23,367 nt of DNA from Amphimedon queenslandica (GCF_000090795.2 NW_003546349.1:114012-137378), one strand, 5' to 3'; counted from the stretch's first letter, positions 10,995 through 21,680 are shown. Translations and numbers: made by a program. The notes: generated by a model from the letters alone, not told the origin.

Positions 10995-11650
10995 ATAATG
11001 CTCTATCAAAACGACATAACAGGCATTTCTTTATTAGCATTTGTGTTTACTTGCCTGGTACCAGGAGTCCACACAGGTTTGATACCCAAAATTATGCTTG
11101 CAGTATATGGACAAGATGGCAGGTGGGACTATAATGCTGTTACAATTCTGGCACGAGAAAGATTTAAGTGCCATCTTGTACCTTGCCAATTGTATCTTCA
11201 CATTAGGTGGAACATGATCAATCAATAACTTTGGATTGTTGCGGATTGATTTATTATCACCTGTTAAACAATTTGCGTTACAAGCAACTTTTTTTCTCGT
11301 AATAAGAGGCTCAATTACATTTTCATTATTACGGGTAGAACTCCAGTTCTCTCAGACTCTATAGCATAAGTCCTTTTATTGCCAGTTTTCAGAATTATAC
11401 ACATAAATAAACAATGAATAATTGATATCAAAATGAATGCTTCTATAAGTGATACAGACATAAGTTGATAGCGAACTGTGAGTAAAAATTAATGTGTATA
11501 CCTTGCCTTTCTGGACAGTTTATTACTGGCACTCCAACATTAGTCACCAAATCATACTCATCACTCTGAATTTCATTGGCAATGTGCACAACATTTGCAG
11601 TGGAATCAGTGACACTAATGAAAATTTCAGAAAAGTCAATTCTGCCTTTT
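10995..11650 (-). pseudogene. RING-like zinc-finger gene, two exons with one frameshift
   Basis: The upstream exon (about 11650-11502) reads IDFSEIFISVTDSTANVVHI, then EIQSDEYDLVTNVGVPVINC, and ends PERQ plus one base at a GTATAC donor. The intron 11501-11261 (241 bp) ends TTTAACAG. The next exon starts with two bases that complete a Gly codon, so the phases match. It runs GDNKSIRNNPKLLIDHVPPN to a finger: SFSCQNCNSIIVPPAILSIY, CKHNFGYQTCVDSWYQAS. The frame stops at TAA TAA (11036-11031), but a shift after QASK gives KKCLLCRFDRALY and a stop near 11000. The series CxxC, CxH, C and CxxC with a Trp before the last pair is RING-like, suggesting a ubiquitin-ligase-type finger. The spacing is unusual and the family is not identified. 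Apart from this frameshift the two exons look sound. Confidence 0.5.
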
Positions 11651-11659
11651 CAGATGAGT

Positions 11660-12477
11660 TGCGCTTCATTTCAGCTTTGATGATGATATTTATGTTTACA
11701 ACAGAGGGAAGGTTTCCTAGCATGAAAGAGTGGCCTTGGTTAGGAAGGACCTGCTGGGTGAAGCAAAATGGCCAAGTCAGGATAAGTAGCTGTTGCATTG
11801 AAATGATTAGATCCTTCGACTAAGAAAATGGCACCATTTTGTACCATGGTTGAAAACTAAAAAAGCCCTTTAACAGGATCAAGAAGAATGTGTCACAGCC
11901 TAGTTTGTCACAAAGCTCTTTAATAGAGATTTAACTAAAATTATACATAAAAAGGAAATTCAAAAATAAAAGCAAGCAACTGTATAATGTACATAGGCCC
12001 AATTCTTTCTGTTCAAAATTTCTTCAAAAACTTGTTTTATAAAATTTTTGGGACTGACAGAAGAAAGGAGCTATACAATATCATATTGCAGAAAGCTCCA
12101 CACAAATTACTAGTGATGACAAATTCAATTGTGAAGTTTTTATCTGTTTTGTACTCATGCTGTTAGTGTTGATTGAAAAAAATTCAAATTACACCATATG
12201 GCTTAGCCAAACCCATTACACATTTTAACTGTAAGTACCTTGGTTTTTACTAATATAACTGTAGTTATACAGACCTAAATAATCAAACAGTGCTAGACTA
12301 GGAATCGATTTCCGTGAATATTTTAGTGAAAATCATTTACAGTCTCGGTTTTGCTCATTAATATTACTACAATATGCCTCATGCCTCCCCAACAACTCTG
12401 GCAGGTAGTGAAACAGTAGAGTCTGTATTTATGATAAGTTCACTCTAAATATGCTGAGTATGTACTTTGTGTTACAG
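11660..12477. other. no gene recognised
   Basis: The plus-strand frame 11494-11823 overlaps the RING-gene exon on the other strand and is probably its shadow. Further right only short frames are seen. No repeat family is shared with the rest of the window. Confidence 0.45.
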
Positions 12478-12730
12478 ACTGGACATCCACATTCGAACGA
12501 AATTGCAACAGTTTCAACCTCCTGGACATGAAAGCCGAGTTTGAAGGGAACATTGCTACCGTACGATTCTTGAGCAGGCAATTTCTTCAGATGGACTCGC
12601 TATGTGATTTTCAACTGTAGAAGCTGTTGAGACTAGAATTCCAAATGACAGCCCATCTTCTCACAGGAAAGGAGAAATATATAGATCTTTACTCAACCTT
12701 GACTTTTATACTCACACATACCAGATCTTT
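12478..12730 (+). pseudogene. exon-like block of an unknown protein, with two stops
   Basis: Bounded by an acceptor (GTGTTACAG, ending 12477) and a strong donor (GTAAGT at 12731). One frame reads LDIHIRTKLQQFQPPGHESR, V, TGA, EHCYRTILEQAISSDGLAM, TGA, FSTVEAVETRIPNDSPSSHR and KGEIYRSLLNLDFYTHTYQI. Composition and secondary-structure tendency are protein-like, and the splice context is good, but two in-frame stops mean it is decayed. I do not recognise the family. It could be an exon of one of the other broken genes in this window or of a separate one. The retrotransposon fragment lies directly downstream on the same strand. Confidence 0.4.
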
Positions 12731-12789
12731 GTAAGTCCTCAATTCCTCATAAGATTTTCCTGGGGTCAGTAGTGGGATTTTTTTTGTAG

Positions 12790-13450
12790 AGAAGGCCAAG
12801 CTCTTCAACTTGTACTTCAATTATCTATTCACTTCTAGTGATTTCAATGTTCCACCATTAAAAGGTCTTCCTTCTCCTTTTACATAATTCAACCATATTT
12901 CCATATCTACAGCTGATGTTTTGGAGGCATTGACCTCCTTATAACTAAACGAAGCTCCTATTCTAAACTTTTTTCCTCCCTAAGCAAACCTTCCTGTGGA
13001 CCTTTGTTATCTGACAATAGTTCACTTTTTTCAAACTACCTTACATACCACGTAATACCTAAGAAATGGAAGATTCACAAAATTACTCCTATTTGTACAA
13101 GTAGACATTGGTCTAGTGTCAGTAATAATTATAGACCATTTTTTTATGGTGCATCCTGTCTAAAGTATTGGATCACAGTTTGCACAGCTTGTCTCAACCA
13201 TCTTTTTAACATCATATAATACTATTTATGGGCCCATTGAAACAAATTTCTCAACTGATACTTTCATTCTAGACTTTAAGAAAGCGTTTGACTTGGTTTC
13301 ACATCAAGAGCTACTTTACAAATTGTGGTTGACTAGTATTACTGGTCCTTTGTAGAGATGGTTTAAATGTTACATTAAAAATCAGCAGCATTACACATTT
13401 ACTGATGGTCAGGCTTCCTGCTACGTTTTATTGTTCTCTGGAGCCTTAAC
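12790..13450 (+). mobile_element. non-LTR retrotransposon fragment, reverse transcriptase domain (CR1/Jockey-like)
   Basis: Pieces of a reverse transcriptase appear in order. First is EKAKLFNLYFNYLFTSSDFN, the conserved lead-in. Then, after stops, come HISISTADVLEALTSL, the RT0/RT1 region, and SNYLTYHVIPKKWKIHKITP with SSVSNNYRPF, the block containing the conserved NYRP. After a frameshift, FILDFKKAFDLVSHQELLYK carries the first catalytic Asp region (D-F-x-K-A-F-D) and is followed by LWLTSITGPL. The fragment fades after SCYVLLFSGA near 13450, before the catalytic [FY]xDD box, which is not found. The endonuclease domain is absent too. Several stops and frameshifts make it an old, 5'- and 3'-truncated insertion. 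Confidence 0.75.
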
Positions 13451-15330
13451 CCTTATATGGTCAATCATGCATTAATGCGTCTGGGGGTGGGTCTTTCAAA
13501 GTGTCAGTAACGCTTTAATGTTTTGAAATGTATACTGCTCCTTAAAACTCTTCATAGAATAGTCTGATGCAGAACGTAAAGGTATTGTTGGCTCTATAAA
13601 ACAGTCTCTTTCTTTATTTCCAAGGTATAAGCTAGTACCTGTTTCTTTTGCTGCGTTACAGATGAAGAAACGGTTGTCATCAGTTCTGACTGCAAAAAAG
13701 GCCTGCTATCTCACACACACTTGATGCACTCGAAGGATAGGGTAGATTACACTTTACGGGCCTCCAGCAAATTCACCATTTTACTGTGCTGGCATCACAG
13801 AATGTGGTTACATATGTGATAAGCACCACATGCAAATCATACATCATGTGATGCAAAGGCAAAATGGTGACCATTTCCATTCTCAAAGTGCCTAGAGGCA
13901 GGAATGGATCCAATTAGTTATGTGGGTGGTTTTTCTGTATTTTGCATGTGCATTATTTTCTCACTGACAAATTGGCTGTCTAAACTGAGTGTTTTTCATA
14001 TTTCTGTTGCTGTCTCTGTGGTTCCAGGTCGTTTGGGTTCTTGTTTGCGTGAGTTGGCTTACCGATTAGACTAATAGGCACTTACACTAGGTTTTATTAT
14101 TCTCAGACTGGCATAAATTATGCTTTTTTATTCTACTATAGGATCTAGCTTGTAATTGTTGTGTGTGAGAACTGGCAATGGACTTCTTGAAGATCCTGGG
14201 TTACAGTCATTCTTTCCTTCCATCACATTCAATAATGTCAGAACTGTAAGTAACTCACCTGTTACCTTCAAGCCCCAGTACCGTGACAGGGAATATGTGA
14301 GATTTAATGTTGGTTTTGGTCAATCTGCAATGAGATTGCCCCATGGTTGAGATTTTGCTACAACAATGCCTGTCGCAGACTTTGCTGGTAATACCATGGT
14401 AGGTTTTGAAAATGCAAAGTTTACACACCAGAATTGAGTTCAATAGCAGTTGTCAGTTGAGTAGTAGTTTAAACGGGTCCTTTAGTAGGAGTTTATTAGA
14501 GGATTTGACTAAAGGGGACTGCGCCAGAGGTTGTGATTCTGTTAATTTGAAACCCCTACCATGTCCCACCTTGACCTGTACTGGGTAGTGGGGCTTGCTA
14601 ATGATAAGCGCAGAATACCTTCATTGTTTATGTCTGCTATTTTCATATAATTTTTTGAGCACAAGAGGTTACTCATGAGTTTTTGCTTACATGTGTAGAT
14701 CTAGTAGCAGCTCAAGTAGGTACTAGTTTGAGGTGTGAGCTGTATATAATTATAATTACTTTTTGGATTCAGTACAATATGGTTTTTACACTTGTAAATT
14801 TTTTATTCATGCATTCAATAATTAAAGTGGTGACATACATGTATTCTACTTTTAAGGTTCTTCTGAATTTTCAAAACATTTTTTAGTTATGTAGTTTTAA
14901 ATTACATGGATACCTTTTATGATTATTTGAATGTCATGAAAAGCCATCAATTATTGTTTTATGTGGTGGACCAAACTCTTGCATAATACTCTATATCCGT
15001 GATTAATGTTTGTAGCAAAACTTAGTGTACCATTGTTATTATTTGTGTTTTAATTATTTGTTGAGATTTCCAAAGTCACATTACACTTGACAACGGACTC
15101 AGTGTTCTAAAGCATGTTGCAATGCTTATAATACTTAATTTATAGTGTCACGTTATAAAGGTACATGTATACTCGAAATGAAATACAGTAATTTGCCTTT
15201 TTTGTACAGAAATGTTTTGTTTCCAAATATTTCCAGTAAAAAAATTTAGCTTCACTTGCATGTACAATGTAGCTTGTCCTTTAACGATAGGTAGCAGTGC
15301 CGCTATAGTGGCATTTATAGTTCTTGGGAT
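13451..15330. other. no gene identified; one possible coding-like patch at 14156-14590
   Basis: At 14156-14350 a frame (LLEDPGLQSFFPSITFNNVR and on to FNVGFGQSAMRLPHG) is followed, after a TGA, in the same frame by DFATTMPVADFAGNTMVGFE, which hints at a decayed exon of unknown family. At 14406-14588 another frame ends CDSVNLKPLPCPTLTCTG. Neither matches a family I know. The rest (14590-15330) is AT-rich with nothing to report. Some of this may be the remaining tail of the retrotransposon. Confidence 0.3.
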
Positions 15331-15859
15331 ATGAGCTTCTTGACATGGCTGCTTCAAGACATTACTAGCGTACAGTTGGTACTGGAGATGCAAGCAATAG
15401 CATTGACCAATTTACGGAATATGGATAATAAACTGAAACAATATTTTTTGCTACTCCTGGCTACTCCTACTGGCGAAGATGACACGTCACCACTCAGTTG
15501 CACAACAAGCGATTTCTCAGTTGATTCATCTGACACTAATAATGTCTCTGACAATGAGCTATCAATGCCATATTCAACAATTACAGAGTCTACCAAAGAA
15601 GAATTGCCAATTGACAGTACAACAATGCAAACTATTCATAATAATTTGAGTACAACATCTGAGCATTGAATTCACCAAGACAACAGTGATTCCGTTGTTA
15701 ACTGCCCTCATGATTATTCATCTTTCAAAATTGTAGGAGACAATGTTGATAAAACAATTGTCCACAGAGGTCTGATCATAAGTCAAAATCATTGCATTTC
15801 TTTAACAGCTATGCGGTACTTGATTGGATTGATGTTACCACTCTTAACACTATACTAGG

Positions 15860-16795
15860 TTCACACTGACTTTTAAATCTGCATAATATAATAACTTTCT
15901 TATTTTAAATGCAACAGACAGCAGTTTTTCTCTATTATAATCCTCTCCAAAACCCTGGTATTTTGATATATCATAGAACTAGAGCACAGTTATAGGAGAG
16001 AAGTAAAATCAAAGCACATGGACATTTAAAGAGTACTTGACGCAATTACTACCACCCATGTGTGGTTATTGCCTAGGCAGATAAATTAAAATGGCTGCTG
16101 CAGCTACAATCAAGAAGTGGGAAACAGACTTTGAACAATGTACTAGACTCAATAAAAAGGCCAATGCAATTATACGTAAAGTATAAAGCTATCTTGACTT
16201 CATACATATACAAATATAGAAAAGGACTGCATAGTCGTGCAGCAAATGCTAAGTTAGGTTGCCATATAATTTACATTGTCCAGCTATACTTTTGAAGGCC
16301 ATATTTGTATACATGCCTCCTAATAACACTACTTGCTACTTTTCTGCTTTAGAACTGAGTATTATAGCAATATAAGACATAGTTTGAGAATGTGACAAAT
16401 AACAGTTAAAAATCTCAACTTGAACATTGATAAAATGAAGGATAAGCAGTTGATACACAGGAACTTGAACTACAGACACAATTTGATGAACCTGAGTTTT
16501 ATTATTCATGTCTGTGGTGAGTTTGGTGATAAATGGATTATGATCCTGTCATAAGTTACTTGGAGATGCTGCTCTACCTCTCCGAATTAATCTGTGACTG
16601 CTCACAACAATGAGAAAGACATCTCAATAGTTTTAAATTAAATTATTATTTTAAAGTTATATTAATAATTATATAACCTGTGATGTGCTGTACCTGAGAT
16701 AACTATATTCATAATTGGTATGAACACTTAATAAATAATTAGCAGCTACTTTACACGTGACCACCAAACCTGCACTTCTAATAACAGAAAAAAGT
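15860..16795. other. gap inside the DUF6589 remnant, with one small ORF
   Basis: The DUF6589 coding trace is interrupted here. A 31-codon frame starts at 16091 (MAAAATIKKWETDFEQCTRL to AIIRKV, stop) and looks like it could be a first exon, but nothing downstream continues it. The rest is AT-rich with no repeat copy recognised. Confidence 0.3.
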
Positions 16796-17441
16796 CAGTG
16801 TGGACCTTCTATAGTCAACCCCATTCATGTCAGCCATCTCCAGACAATATTGCCAAGTCACTGTTGCCAACATGTTTAGATGACGATATCCTTATTCATA
16901 ATTTAAAGAACCTTTTTTCATGTATTCTTTGTCAGACTCTTCCTTTCTTTGAGAGAGCCTTTTCTGACATAACAGTTCCTCATAACTTATAAAACATAGA
17001 CGTTATTCAGAGATGTCAAGAAAGTCTGTAGCGGTAAGAAAATATAGCATATTGAGCAATTACACATTCTATGTTTCATAGGTTCCTCTTGTAAAACTGA
17101 AAAAAAAGAGATGGTTGAGATTGCTACACACCTACATCAGTACGTTCCCAAGTATGAAAAAGTACGTTTGACTGATAATGAATCTGTATCTGTGACAACA
17201 AAGAAAAAAAAGCAACATCAAATAATACTAGGTGGGGATCTACTGACTAAAGTCAGAGCAGTGTCTGCTATCAATATTAAGTCCAACGGATATACTCCAT
17301 CCCCCAAGCTAGAGGGATTTATTCCTACACTTGAAGACTGGCATTCTGAATTATGCTTATTTGAAGTAAGGTCCATTATTCATCAGGCTTCAGCAAGTAT
17401 GTGGAATTAATTCTTTTATCAAAATAGGTCATTTGAAAGTA

Positions 17442-17747
17442 CAATAAATAAAAAGCAATAAAAATGAAAAAGTAGTAGGATTGAATTGGGAAAAAGTAAA
17501 GAAACAAGAGGGTACTTGCAAACTGGTGTGATAAGAAATCTTATACCACTGCATGAAAAATATTACACAAAAGCATTTTAATTATCCACACAGACTATAC
17601 TCACTATGATAACTATGAAGCCATGACTTTCATGGAGTGGTGTAGGATTTCTTATCACACCAGTTTTCAAGTACCTTCTTGTTTCTTTACTTTTTCCCAA
17701 ATCAATCCTACTACTTTTTCATTTTTAATGTTTTTTATTTAATTGTT
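17442..17747. repeat. fold-back palindrome with arms of about 120 bp
   Basis: The left arm, about 17442-17565 (AAGTAGTAGGATTGAATTGG, AAAGTAAAGAAACAAGAGGG, CTGGTGTGATAAGAAATC), is the diverged reverse complement of the right arm, about 17625-17747 (GATTTCTTATCACACCAG, CTTCTTGTTTCTTTACTTTT, AATCAATCCTACTACTT). The loop is about 60 bp. No coding capacity. It lies in the inferred DUF6589 intron 17366-18527. Fold-back MITE is the simplest reading. No clear target duplication was found, because the arms run into AT-rich flanks. Confidence 0.8.
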
Positions 17748-17749
17748 TC

Positions 17750-18160
17750 CATTCTTTTTTCTTAAATTTATAAAATAGACTTTGTTATGATTCTGTGGTT
17801 AGGTTAATTATATTCATGCTGATCAAGTGCACAAAAATTGAAATGGCGTCAAACCACAAACCACGCAGTGTCAGCAACTGGATTGTGTCTTCCATTTTGT
17901 TCTTTGTCCTGGCATCTTTTTGAAACTACCTTTGTGGTCCTTGACCCAAGCCCAGAGGAGTGATGTAAAAGCCAACTTAAGCACTTCTCTGATTTAGAAG
18001 ATTAGAGGGGAGATAGAAGAAGATGAAAGAAGAAAAAATGTCTGAAGAATTTTGCAGAAATTTGAATTTGGGCCTATTCTCCAGAAATGTCCCGCTACAT
18101 TACAGCCCACTTCAAAGGTATTAGGAGAATCGCTCAGTGAAGGAGAGCTCATCTAAGCCA
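17750..18160. other. intron-like sequence between the fold-back and MITE copy 2
   Basis: No coding frame of note. Contains a purine-rich patch (18003-18050). Nothing further recognised. Confidence 0.4.
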
Positions 18161-18161
18161 T

Positions 18162-18398
18162 GTGACCATAATTGACAAAAGGTACCTTATGGCGGATTTT
18201 AAAATTCATCATTATAATGAAAAATATCAACCTGTGGGTGCTCTGATGGACAACCATTGTTTCTAAAAGTTACATAGCAACTTTTTGCATCCTTTGGAAT
18301 AATGTTATGATAAGTGGACGTCAGGAAGTTTGATATTTAAGGCTATAAAGACAAATTTCGCTACCCGCCATAAGTTACCTTTTGTCAATTATGGTCAC
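18162..18398 (+). mobile_element. MITE copy 2
   Basis: A 237-bp element starting GTGACCATAATTGACAAAAG and ending with its diverged reverse complement, ...TTGTCAATTATGGTCAC. Same orientation as copy 3 and close to it over the whole length (AACCTGTGGGTGCTCTG, TTGTTTCTAAAAGTTACATA, GGCTATAAAGAC). One base change breaks the right inner terminal repeat (TAAGTTACC for TAAGGTACC). No ORF. It sits inside the inferred DUF6589 intron. The flanks (CCAT / TTAT) do not show a clean target duplication. Confidence 0.88.
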
Positions 18399-19499
18399 TT
18401 ATGAAAGGCTGTACAATGTCAGATAAAAGAGTTATAAGTGTTTAAAAATCATAAAAACAGCCGCCATCTTGAAAAATCCACATAAATCCTCCATATAGGC
18501 TACCGCCTATATAATATAACAACTAAGTCATCAGCTGAACATGGTATGGCATACCAGTTACACAACCTAATTGGCTGTTCAAATATTGGCTTAAAGCCAA
18601 AAAATCATAGGAATGCAGCTGAAGATTTTATGCCTTTGATATTACAGAGCTATACTATAGAGCCATATTACAAGTGTGACAGTGGAAGTTTTTGGGATGA
18701 ATAAAATTGATTATTCGCCATCTGCTGTACCTAAGAATACATGGATTGAAAGTAATGAAGATAGGCACGAGATAATGTATTAAATACTATGTAGTGTTGT
18801 AGATAAGTTCTTAAATGTCAAATATAACACTCCAGATGCTGCTGCAAGGAATGACGTGGTTTTGGCCTATGAAAGAGAACTTTTTAGCATTGACAGTTTT
18901 TATTTGGAATTTTCAGATGCCATAAAGGAGGGTGATGGGGATCGTGTCATACAATGCTGGAAGTATTTCGCTATAATATTTCACAATGCAGATCGTCGCA
19001 AGTATGCAAAGGAGGCAATTGTGCTACTTCATCAGATAAATAATGTCTTGTCTCTTCAACAAGTTCAAAGAATTTCATATGGCAGGTTTATGATACTTGT
19101 CGTGTGCCGGGTATGAACGTTTCTGCTGACTTGTTCATAAAACATTTAAATAGAGAAATTAAAAGTGCCATTGCCTTAGACTCAGGAAAGACAGAGAAGA
19201 GTATTTATAGGATAGGTAAAGCCATTGGTTCAATGATTCCTGTATTGGTACACTTTGATAACATATCTAGCATTTCCCTTCACAGTACAAGACACAAATC
19301 ATCACTTATCACAGTCAATCTAATCAAGGGTGTTGACCACCTGAAACTTTGACGTCTTTCATTACACTTAAAGTAGAAAGTTGCCTTCATTTCCACATCA
19401 AAAATAATTATTACACAATAAGAAAAAATGAGGACATTGTTAGTTGGATTAAAACATTAATAAAGTAATTGTTATTATTCATTTTGTTTCACTATTGAT

Positions 19500-19556
19500 A
19501 TTAATTTATCATGATTATTATCATTATTAGTATTATTATTATTATTATTATTATGA
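19500..19556. repeat. ATT/TTA trinucleotide microsatellite
   Basis: An imperfect then perfect run of (ATT)n between the ends of the DUF6589 and RecQ pseudogenes. A similar short ATT tract lies at 20794-20815. Confidence 0.8.
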
Positions 19557-19965
19557 ACACAATAGTAACACTTGTGTTCTTGAAAATTTTAGATTTTTAT
19601 TCTTTCATTGAATCTTGACAAACATCACAACAGTCGCTATCTGATACTCTGCACAGAACACGATAATAGCCTTCCATTGTACTAAAGAGTAAATCTCGCC
19701 TGCTTTTATTATTGGTAATACAATAATGCTTCATCTGCTAATTTGCAAATACCAGAAACTTTTTTTCAACCAGTAAAACAGCTTTTGATGGTAATCCAGC
19801 TCTACCTGCCCTTCATATTTCTTGCATACATGACTCCATGTCATCAAGGGGTCCATAATGAATAACTTTACAAACATCTGGACAGTCAATGCCCATTCCA
19901 AAAGCTATGGTAGCACATACAATATGTAGTGTGCAACCTTTCATTGCAAAGACAATCATAAACAA

Positions 19966-20740
19966 ACTTAAAAAATTAGAAAAAAATGAAGTAGGATTCC
20001 AAATGACCAACGAAAGTACAAAATATTATTAAAAAAGCAACACAAACAAGAACGTAAAAAATTTAAAAAAACAAGATGAAGTAGGATTCCAAATGACCAA
20101 CAAAAATACAAAATGAAAATCCTAGTCATGACACAAATTCTACTCTACATTGTACTTTTAATGTTATTATGTAAGAATTATGGATTACCTGGCAATGTAG
20201 AGTAGAATTTGCGTCACGAGTTGGATATTCATTTCGTAATTTCGTTGGTCATTTGGAATCCTACTTTATCTTGTTTTTTTAAATTGTGACCATAATTGAC
20301 AAAAGGTACCTTATGGCGGATTTTTAAACTCATCATTATAATGAAAAATAACAACCTGTGAGTGCTCTGCTGGTCAACAATTGTTTCTAAAAGTTACATA
20401 GTAACTTTTTGCTTTCTTTGGAGTAATTTTATGATAAATGGAGCTCAGGAAGTTGGATTTTTAAGGCTATAAAGACCAATTTTCCTATCCGCCATAAGGT
20501 ACCTTTTGTCAATTATGGTCACAATTTTTTATGTCCTTGTTTGTGTTGCTTTTCTAATAATATTTTGTACTTTCGTTGGTCGTTTGGAATCCTACTTCAT
20601 TTTTTTTTAATTTTTTTATGTTCTTGTTTGTGTTGATTTTTTATTAATATTTCGTATTTTCGTTGGTCATTTGGAATCCTACTTCATTTTAAAAAAAATT
20701 TTTATGTTCTTGTTTGTGTTGATTTTGAAAATAATATTTA
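19966..20740. repeat. long fold-back palindrome built of an ~85-bp unit, holding MITE copy 3
   Basis: The left arm, about 19966-20151, pairs with the right arm, from 20194 outward. Their innermost ends are ACAAATTCTACTCTACATTG and CAATGTAGAGTAGAATTTG, with a 42-bp loop. The arms repeat a unit containing TCGTTGGTCATTTGGAATCC, TACTTCAT and TTCTTGTTTGTGTTG. Two units lie in the left arm. The right side has two, plus further direct copies to about 20740. MITE copy 3 interrupts the right arm at 20285. No coding capacity. This is a fold-back element or a large imperfect hairpin-forming repeat. Confidence 0.8.
20286..20522 (+). mobile_element. MITE copy 3, with a paralogous empty site
   Basis: 237 bp from GTGACCATAATTGACAAAAG to ...TTGTCAATTATGGTCAC, with terminal repeats of about 34 bp including GGTACCTTATGGCGGA, and the internal hairpin AAAAGTTAC-ATA-GTAACTTTT. 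The left flank is TTTTTTTAAATT and the right flank AATTTTTTATG. The matching place in the left palindrome arm (minus strand) reads TTTTTTTAAATTTTTTACG without the element. The difference is exactly element plus 4 bp, so the target duplication is AATT or a shift-equivalent of it. Confidence 0.9.
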
Positions 20741-20884
20741 TAGTAGTTGCAATTGTGATACTTGTTGATTTTACACAAACAATAATTTTCTTTATTATTA
20801 TTATTATTATCATTGTTATAACATTTATGAGAGACAGCATTGAATAGACATGCTGAAGGAATATCAACTACACTGATGACAAGT

Positions 20885-21680
20885 GAAATGAATACCAGTC
20901 TTGACACAAGTCCTTGTTCAAGAATCTGTGAGCTAAGAGTGTCCATCTTCCCTGCTATTCCTGTTCTTCCAGGCTGTTGTCAGGTTCATAATTATCATTG
21001 CATATCATAAGTCATAACATTAATTAATTATTTGTTTTTTAAAATAAAATAAAATAACACACTTGATAAAACAGTAACATGTAAAATCAATACCTTTTTT
21101 TAGCTGGAAACCTCCACTAAAGTATTGCAGTAAGTTGATTCCAAGCATAGTTTGGTAAAAAAAAATTGCTTGTTCCAGAGCTGCAGATCTGAGCATGCGC
21201 GACCACACTCAAATTTTGGAGCACATGGCAAGCTTCTTTAATTAACAAAATGGTGGCATGTAGCTAAGATGGCTCTATCAGCAGTCACAGTATCACTTTT
21301 TCCTTACTTGATGAATCATCTGATGGGACATGGACCTGCGCATAGACTGTTGGAGTAGATTGGTGCAAGAATTATTCTTTAAGCACCAACTGATACTGAG
21401 ATACACACAGACAACTGGATTGATAGGACTTGATGAAGATGATGAAGATGAAAAAAGATGGCTGAACAAAATGGCCGGTACGCCGATTGTTGACTTTTCA
21501 CTTAGACAAGGTATAGAGCCACGCTAGTTGTACCAATGGAGTCCTCTGGTCAAGATAAGGTCCTCTATAAAGCCTAGTAAGCATAGGAGCTCGTTTTCCA
21601 GGTATAGCAAGGCTGCAAAAGTCGTGGCAGCCATTTTGTTTGGGGGTACATCCTACTTAGTAACGCTACCGCGTTACTAA
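20885..21680. repeat. dispersed repeat, copy B, ending in a perfect hairpin
   Basis: Aligns with 4100-4852 (landmarks listed there). It ends in TTAGTAACGC-TACC-GCGTTACTAA (21657-21680), a perfect 10-bp inverted repeat with a 4-base loop right at the break in the RecQ frame. The internal plus-strand ORF 21330-21527 (TTGLIGLDEDDEDEKRWLNK, ... DFSLRQGIEPR, TAG) matches the frame in copy A, from which it differs by extra in-frame Asp/Glu codons. The class of element is unknown. A Helitron is unlikely, because the hairpin is not followed by CTRR. Confidence 0.75.

Larger units (their letters stand above)
15331..19352 (+). pseudogene. DUF6589-family protein, decayed multi-exon gene
   Basis: A serine- and threonine-rich N-terminal part (15331-15669) hits TGA 15667-15669. 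The frame continues as SFKIVGDNVDKTIVHRGLII, then a frameshift gives FNSYAVLDWIDVTTLNTIL. After a gap come LPTCLDDDILIHNLKNLFSC, LPFFERAFSDI, a 48-bp intron (17034-17081, phase 0) and VPLVKLKKK, frameshifted into MVEIATHLHQYVPKYEKVRL, IILGGDLLTKVRA and LEGFIPTLEDWHSELCLFE. A likely intron 17366-18527 holds two inserted elements. Then SSAEHGMAYQLHNLI, several stops, FYLEFSDAIKEGDGDRVIQC, WKYF, a frameshift near 19090, PGMNVSADLFIKHLNREIKS, IYRIGKAIG and a stop at 19350-19352. The order FKIVGDN / hLHQYVP / GGDxLT / EDWH / EHGxxYQL / DAIKEGDGxR / DLFxxHLNR matches DUF6589, a family of unknown function that I remember as multicopy in cnidarians, sponges and mushrooms. Its end faces the end of the RecQ pseudogene 245 bp away. 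Confidence 0.8.

Noticed and set aside
15354..15596. 80-codon minus-strand ORF
   Set aside because: Shadow of the DUF6589 N-terminal frame on the plus strand.
20679..20946. Minus-strand ORFs over the palindrome edge and ATT tract
   Set aside because: Low-complexity Asn/Ile runs translated from an ATT microsatellite; not protein-like.
21657..21680. Helitron 3' end or bacterial-style terminator at the hairpin TTAGTAACGC/GCGTTACTAA
   Set aside because: No CTRR follows the hairpin, no TC start is evident at the other end, and the context is eukaryotic, so neither reading is supported.
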